NCBI GenBank assembly: GCA_028622995.1 | Contig: JAJQJQ010000025.1 | Location: 2,418,001-2,482,000 of the forward strand | DNA: 64,000 bases | Source: Panagrolaimus kolymaensis | Taxonomy: Eukaryota > Nematoda > Chromadorea > Rhabditida > Panagrolaimidae | Direction: 5' to 3' | Shown: positions 58,281 to 64,000 of the stretch, piece by piece | How the letters are laid out: each line of letters begins with the position of its first letter | Numbering within the stretch: the first letter of the stretch is position 1 | Position numbers and translations under genes: made by a program | Notes under the pieces: generated by a model | What the model was told of the DNA's origin: nothing | Databases searched by the model: none | Seen by the model: the letters and a program-made list of their open reading frames with translations, nothing else

Positions 58281-59429
58281 ATGGAATTTGATACTTCTGA
58301 AACAAACATCGATGAATGGGTTTGTAAAGTTCAAGGTGAAACATTTATGTGGGTTATGGAAGATCCAAATGACCAAAAATTTCGTTGTTTTTTGATTAAT
58401 TTTGCTATGACTTTATATGAAATTAATTTTGGTATCATTTGTTCTGCTTTCTCAATTCTCATAATTTTTATATCTTTGTTTGGTGGAATAAAAGAAAATT
58501 ATCGATGGTTCATTCTCAACCAAGCTATATGGGATTTATTTGTAAGCTATGATTATTTCTGCACTAATGGAATATTAGGTTTTATGTCACATCAATACAC
58601 GGATAGTACATGCTTTTGGTGGAATTTTAATTCCTATGTCAAGGGATTCCTTCATAAAATGATAGAAACAAACCCATATTCCTCTTTATTACTTTTATCC
58701 ATTACAAGATTTTTATGTTTGTATTTTATGAATTTTTATGAGAGACTTACAAGAGGAAAACGAATTCTATTTTTTATTCTTATTTTTAACTTTTTAACTA
58801 TTTTATTTCACTTTAATTATTATTTTAATTTTTTACGTGATTATGATGATTTTGAAAGAATTTGTTATTTTTACCCAAAGAAAAAAGTGTGTAAAACTTT
58901 TAAATGGAAATTTCTTGGAACTTTAGACAAAATTTTCAAAGTCGCCGGTAATTTAAAACCTCTCATATGTCTTTTACTTTCTGTATTTGGTGCTATTATG
59001 ATAATAATCAAAATAAGTAAACAAGCTGCTTTTCAAATCAAACATAATCGAAGAGATTTTATGAATTCTCTGCGAGTGACTTTGGTAATTGTGTTGCAAA
59101 TTATTATTAACACTTTACTTTTTATACTTGAATTTAATATAGCTTGGAATGAAATATACGTAGCTCTTGATTTAAATTTTGAGAGTATAAACGACTTTCC
59201 TTCTTGGTTTGATGCCCAATATGGTCTCGCTGATAGTAATATTGTTTTTACTCTTCGTCAATGTCGAATCTTTTTGGAAGCCATCATTGTTTTATCCATT
59301 ATGACTGGATATCGAGAAGCCATAATTGGTTTCTTTAAATTTTGTTTTACAACTATAAAAAATCCGAAGAAAGCATATGAGAAATCAATGTCAAGCATAA
59401 GTAAAACTAAAGTTTCAATGATGCGATAG
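58281..59429 (+). CDS. Intronless seven-pass receptor, 382 aa
   Basis: One uninterrupted frame of 382 codons, which is unusual here where most genes have introns. Seven hydrophobic helices are spaced as in GPCRs: first near IICSAFSILIIFISLFG (about 52-68), then WFILNQAIWDLFVSYDYF, SSLLLLSITRFLCLYF (TM3, with ITR in place of DRY), RILFFILIFNFLTILFHF, KPLICLLLSVFGAIMII, LRVTLVIVLQIIINTLLFIL, and QCRIFLEAIIVLSIMTGYRE (TM7). The N-terminus has no signal peptide. I cannot assign a C. elegans sr family. It is likely a chemosensory or peptide receptor in neurons. A poly(A) signal (AATAAA) is near 59470. Its tandem paralogue follows at 60.4 kb. Confidence 0.85.
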   Translation: MEFDTSETNIDEWVCKVQGETFMWVMEDPNDQKFRCFLINFAMTLYEINFGIICSAFSILIIFISLFGGIKENYRWFILNQAIWDLFVSYDYFCTNGILGFMSHQYTDSTCFWWNFNSYVKGFLHKMIETNPYSSLLLLSITRFLCLYFMNFYERLTRGKRILFFILIFNFLTILFHFNYYFNFLRDYDDFERICYFYPKKKVCKTFKWKFLGTLDKIFKVAGNLKPLICLLLSVFGAIMIIIKISKQAAFQIKHNRRDFMNSLRVTLVIVLQIIINTLLFILEFNIAWNEIYVALDLNFESINDFPSWFDAQYGLADSNIVFTLRQCRIFLEAIIVLSIMTGYREAIIGFFKFCFTTIKNPKKAYEKSMSSISKTKVSMMR

Positions 59430-59899
59430 AATCTTTTATTTTTGTTAATTAAAAATTATGTATATATAAAATAATAAAGAAATTTGAAGGATTTTGGTAG
59501 TAATGTGTTTAGTGTTTTACAAAAAAAAATTTCACAAACCAAAAAAAAGAAAAAAATGCTTAAATGAGGCAATTTTTTTCATAATGGCCAGCATATAAAT
59601 TTTCTGCTTTTTTGTTTAAGCTTATTCATACGTGTTATGTATTTTCTGCTATAGTATCTGAAAAAAATTTCAATTTATTTTCCGTTTTATTTAACCCAGG
59701 TGTAAATATGTATTTTTGAGCGATGACTTCTGCTTCCACACATTTTTTTAAAGCTATATTACTTCCTTTTTTTGTTTAAATGTGCTTTCGTTATTGATGG
59801 CGAAGATGTTATTTAATTATTTAAGAAATTTTTGTAGCTTTAAACGAAATGTTTTCGTTTAAAAATTTATTTTTTCCCCATTAAAAACATTTACCAAAA

Positions 59900-60330
59900 T
59901 AACACCTGTACAAAAGCAATTAACAACTTTAATGGTTCCTATAAGTTTTATTATCATGGGCGATGATGTCTTAAAGTGCTTTCGTTTTCATTAACCTTTG
60001 GCATCTAAAAAGTATTTACAAATAAATAAATAACATTCTTCTAAATAATCGAAGATCTCTTTCTTGGCATACATAATAAAATTCATATAGTGGTGATTAA
60101 AACTTTCGCAAGACATTTTTTATAGCTTAAATCGTAAAGAAATGAACAACTAAATATTACTAATAAAACGCCCATAAATTTTTTTGTAGACTGCTTATTT
60201 GTAAAAACTATATGTATAATTTACTGAGCATTTCCAAAGACGCATTTCTTTAAATGTGTCTTGTCTCGCACCAACACAGTATTTAAATATCCAGTCAGTC
60301 GTAAAATATTTTCATTTCAGTAAATAAATT
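59900..60330 (+). repeat. Duplicated upstream region (copy 2)
   Basis: It matches 57860-58280 in order: AACACCTGTACAAAAGC, GGTTCCTATAAGTTTTA, GGGCGATGATGTCTTAAAG and, further on, ACTTTCGCAAGACA compared with ACTTGCGAAAGTTTAG. Divergence is much greater than between the satellite monomers or the long inverted-repeat arms, so this gene duplication is old. Confidence 0.65.
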
Positions 60331-60360
60331 TGTGGACGAAAATTAAATTTAAAAATCAAA

Positions 60361-61539
60361 ATGAATATTACTAAGACTCCCGAAACATCGACGACGATCG
60401 TGAAATTCATTTGTGAAGTAGATGGCGTAATACAAAGAGATGTGATGATTGATCCCAATGATCAGGAATTTCGTTGCTTTATGATTCATTTTGCTTTGTT
60501 TATAACTCGATCAAATTTTGGTTTTGTTTGCGCTGCTTTCTGTATTCTCATTATTCTTATTTCAATTTTTGGTGGAATTAAAGAAAATTATCGATGGTTC
60601 ATTCTCAATCAGGCTATATGGGATTTATTTTTTAGTTATGATTTTATTTGTCAAGATCTTATAAGAGGTTTTATATTTTATAAGACGGATTTCACATGCA
60701 TTTATCAAGATGTTAACATATATGCGAGATATTTTGTTGTTAAATTGGTTGATACTAGTTCTTATTGATCCTTATTACTTTTATCTTTTACGAGATTTCT
60801 GTGTTTATATTTCCCCGATTTTTACGATAAACTTAATAAAGGCAGACGAGTATTTTTATTGATTGTCATTTTTAACTTTTTTACAATTTTAATCCACATT
60901 AATCAATACTTTGATTACCTTCGCGATACAGATTATTGGAAAACGATGTGCTATTACCCTAAACAGAATATAGAAATTTGCACTGCTAATAATAAAAGCT
61001 TTAAATGGAAATTCTGGCGAACTTTAGCCACTATTTTTAATGTTGCCAGTAATTTAAAACCGATTATATGCCTTTCACTTTCTATAATTTCTGCTATTTT
61101 AATTACTTATCGAATTGGGAGACAAACTGCTTACCAAATTAGAAACAATCGAAAAGTTTTTTTGAATTCTTTTAGAATTGCATTGGTCATTATTTTACAA
61201 ATTTTTATGTACATCATTGTTTTTATGATAGATTTTTTTTTCACTTTGGTTGATATTCTTAGCATTTTTGACATATCTATTTGGAGGATATGCGATGATT
61301 GCTTTAACCTTCCAGCTTGGTTAAATGCCGCTTATGGTCTCGACACTATGACAACAGTTTATGCTATTCGACAATGCCGCATATTTTTAGAATGCATAAT
61401 AGTTTTATCGATTATGACTGGATATCGCGAAGCCATGGTTACTATTTTTAAGTTTTGTCTTACATCTGTTAAAAGTCCAAGAAAAACTTATAATAAAATT
61501 ATATCTGAAATTAATCGCTCTAGAGTTAGAGCAATGTAA
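60361..61539 (+). pseudogene. Paralogous seven-pass receptor with a premature TGA
   Basis: Aligned with the 58281 gene, the frame is intact for 393 codons except for one TGA at 60766-60768 (codon 136): the paralogue reads NPYSSLLLLS where this copy reads SSY-stop-SLLLLS, so a Ser codon became TGA. All else is preserved, including GGIKENYRWFILNQAIWDLF, KPIICLSLSIISAILI and RQCRIFLECIIVLSIMTGYR. A single nonsense change in an otherwise conserved frame suggests a very recent null allele, a segregating polymorphism or a sequencing error. Programmed read-through is possible but unsupported. Without read-through the product would lack TM3-TM7. Confidence 0.8.
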
Positions 61540-62390
61540 TAATAATAAAAAAGATGTTTGTGTTGTTGAAAATTTTAATGAACTATAAATTTTTTAAATG
61601 TATAACCATTTTTCATATAAGCGTAAAAAGAACAAACAGCGAAAAATGCAAAATCAGATGGCGGCTTGAGAATATTTTTTCAACTATTTTTTATTTTTTG
61701 AATAATTAGTAGTTTGTTTCGTTTATTTTAGTGAGAAGGCCAATTTCATCAAAAGATTCATGCATATATAAAATTTGTTGATGAAAGTGGAAAAAAAATT
61801 AAAAAAACGATGATTAGCAAAAGTTGTCTAATTTCTCTGTCACTCAAATTATAAAAATTGTAATTTTTATATCGTCGGTTTTGAAATAGTTAAAGCATAA
61901 AAATAAAATATAGCAAACTCATAAACTTTTACAGCAAATATTAAAATAATATCGTTTTAAAACTTCAATATCTCCTTTTTATAGACACTCATTACATACA
62001 AAATGCATAATTGAAGAACTCGGTTTTACAACATAAGCAAACTTAATGAAACGAAAGAAATATTTTATTTGTTCAATTTTCCTTTTTTATTCATATTTTT
62101 AAATATCATCAGCCACTCTTTTTTTTGTGCTCTTTTTTCTGTTTGGTTCACTTTTTTTGCGGCATTTAATTTAACATTTATTCGTTATCGATTGGTTTGG
62201 AATGAAATCTTTTTTTGTTGAAAGAATTCATTCTACTTTTTTGGTTTTAGAATAGCTGCAGGCGGCAGCTTTTTTTATATTTTGAATATTTTATTCGGCT
62301 TTTTTATGATTTCTTGATACAACAATTTTTGCTAAGCAAATTTATATGAATAGAGCAACAAAAATGTATTTTCGCCAACAAGTTCATAAT
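61540..62390. other. Intergenic, about 850 bp
   Basis: AT-rich. No supported gene. Several T tracts are present. Confidence 0.5.
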
Positions 62391-62800
62391 GTACTGTTCG
62401 CGCTGATTTTCCAATTCTAATGATGAATATTGTCATCATTGTCATCTAAATTATAGCTCTTTTACTTTTATTTATGAGCGTTTGTTGTTGCGTAGCCTTG
62501 AAGTACGAAGACAAGAATTCGCAAAAGTCAAAGAAACACGAGATAAATCAGCCGCTGTTAGATCAAAAATACCCCAAGTGTAACTGAAAAATATATTCAT
62601 AGTGGTATTGAAAATTATGGTGATATTTTAGCTGCTGCCCAAGGACGAAATAAAGATTTAACAGCTTGAACTATTACAAGCAACAATTTGTTGCCAAAAA
62701 TTTTCTTGATACCTGACTGAACTCGCCGATATTGAAAATACTGACTTCTTATTAACTCAAAGAGATAGAATTAACATGCGTCGATTAAATCTTCTTTTTT
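62391..62800 (+). pseudogene. Decayed zinc-ribbon/coiled-coil gene fragments
   Basis: Plus-strand coding-like pieces appear in one order but separate frames: a C-x-x-C piece (NSNDEYCHHCHLNYSSFTF) running into a charged helix (YERLLLRSLEVRRQEFAKVK, then ETRDKSAAVRSKIPQ), then YIHSGIENYGDILAAAQGRN, and LTELADIENTDFLLTQRDRI. Stops and frame shifts separate them and no splice signals join them, so this looks like a dead gene. The parental family is not recognised. An overlapping second frame (SVCCCVALKYEDKNSQKSKK) is also open but antagonises the first. Confidence 0.4.
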
Positions 62801-62990
62801 GTTTTTATTTTCAACAATTTGAATGATAATTTTTTTATTTATTTTTCAAGAAAACAACAAGAAAATTAAAAACTAAAGCAAAAAAGAAGAAAGAAATTTG
62901 GTTATTTTCTCAATAAAAAATGGTACAATAAAAATTTTAACGCAAAAAATACTTTCGCTACAAAATAAACAATACAAAAGCTTCAAGTTA

Positions 62991-64000
62991 TCAAAATTGA
63001 AATACACTAGAGCCTACAAAAATTTCTGGTCTTTGGTTTGCTGGCTTCCATTTGGCAACGATATCATCACAAAGCTTTAAATGATTTTTGTCACATAATT
63101 CAGAATCTTCATAATTTGTAAATTTAAACTCTAATTCGACTTCGGCATTAGGAGCAAGTATTTTCTATAAAATTAATCAGAATTAATTAAAGCCCTTCAA
63201 TAAAAAAAGAAAGTTGAAATCTTACTTCAAATAATTTATAATATTCATCTGGATCAAAATAGATATCATCACCTTCAAAATCAATATCAAGTGATTGAAT
63301 TTTATTTTTACCAGAATGAATTATTTTTGAAGCATCTAATACTTCACTTTTAAGGGTAGCTCTAAAAAATATTTAACGTTGAATTAATTTTGCAAAACTA
63401 TAATCAAAAATATTTACCTGATATTTTCTGCATTTGGAAGAGCGTTCAATAACTTTTCAAGAGAAATTTGGTTTTCTTTAGAACCTGGAGAAATAAAAGT
63501 CGAATCTACCTCCCAAAGTTTAACTTGTTTTGATTTGGTTAAAATATCAAAAAGGTTGGTAGATAAATTTCCATATGGTAAAGCGATTGAGGTGGCATCA
63601 CATCTAACTATTTTATCCAATAATTTGAGATTTCTTTTATATTCTATATTCAAAGATTTTAATAACCAAATATTATCAACCATACGTGATTGACCAATTG
63701 AAAATGTTTTATCATCGATTCCTATACGATTTTCAACAATTTCATCAACAATACAATAAGGAAATTGGTTGTAAAAATATTTGCAGGTTCGTTGAAGTTT
63801 TTTCATAACATTTCCATTAACTTTTTTAAAAAAGTAATTCAATATTGGTTTCGGTAAGTCTAAAGTTTGTTGCTTCATTTTTTGCATACCATCAGAAATT
63901 TTCTTTGTGTTCAAAATTTTAGATTTCTTCTTAGGTTTTTTGATTTTTCGCGCAGCTGCAGGACGTTCCGGAATAAAGAAAACATCTACATCATAATCTA
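62991..64000 (-). CDS. F-box protein, 3' part (5' end beyond the window)
   Basis: Exons 63418-64000 (open through the window edge), 63226-63361 and 62991-63164 join in phases 2 and 0. The frame reads upstream of MNTKKISDGM without a stop (FFIPERPAAARKIKKPKKKS, a basic stretch), so the true start is further right. An F-box-like motif follows: LDLPKPILNYFFKKVNGNVM and KLQRTCKYFYNQFPYCIVDE, then a C-terminal region of beta-rich repeats (LLKSLNIEYKRNLKLLDKIV; NKIQSLDIDFEGDDIYFDPD) as in large nematode F-box families. F-box proteins recruit targets to SCF ubiquitin ligases through Skp1. The product shown is about 297 residues. Confidence 0.7.

Noticed and set aside
60766..60768. TGA as selenocysteine
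   Set aside because: The paralogue has Ser, nematode receptors are not selenoproteins, and I see no SECIS-like structure; a nonsense mutation is simpler.
1..64000. tRNA, rRNA and SL RNA genes
   Set aside because: None recognised by eye on either strand; a covariance-model search would be needed to exclude them.

Overview
The window looks like nuclear DNA of a free-living or parasitic nematode. It is AT-rich. Genes are split by short AT-rich introns that mostly run GT(A/G)AG to TTTTNAG. Several gene families are typical of worms: a NAS-type astacin with EGF, CUB and ShK domains, a sigma-class GST, a DUF229 protein, a saposin-like protein, seven-pass chemoreceptors and an F-box protein. Nothing fixes the species. 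The compact introns and families would suit a clade IV worm such as a panagrolaimid, but that is inference.

Layout. Bases 44-3789 are a roughly 3.75 kb element bounded by long inverted repeats of about 930 bp. It carries the 3' exons of an unrecognised gene on the minus strand. It abuts a 20.5 kb tandem satellite (3790-24272), about 119 head-to-tail monomers of 172 bp, with several interleaved monomer types and multi-monomer higher-order duplications. From 24.3 to 35.2 kb lies a gene-poor stretch of small lineage-specific genes: a secreted Asn/Ser-rich peptide, two decayed copies of one gene, a 346-aa protein, two small charged proteins, a small palmitoylation-type membrane protein and a Lys/Glu-rich protein.

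From 35.2 to 55.9 kb the genes are conserved: the astacin (35.3-37.6), a saposin-like protein (39.4-40.0), a diaminopimelate decarboxylase-like enzyme (40.3-41.8, minus), a GST (42.7-43.4), a tripeptidyl-peptidase-II-like C-terminal fragment (43.4-44.3, minus), a decayed nicotinic-receptor gene (44.3-45.2), ribosomal protein eL14 (45.3-45.9, minus), the DDX1 RNA helicase (46.6-49.4), a 519-aa protein with a possible degenerate OTU-like domain (50.3-52.2, minus) and a DUF229 protein (53.5-55.9). From 56.5 kb to the end come three seven-pass receptor genes (one with an unresolved exon junction, one intact and intronless, one with a premature TGA), a decayed zinc-ribbon-like fragment, and the 3' part of an F-box gene cut by the window edge.

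The genes do not form one pathway. The most notable items are the diaminopimelate decarboxylase-like gene, an enzyme of bacterial and plant lysine synthesis that animals normally lack but which here has nematode-type introns; the highly ordered 172-bp satellite with a TGACGTGG-type site in each monomer; and the long-inverted-repeat element at the satellite edge. Exon coordinates were worked out by hand from reading frame and splice consensus.
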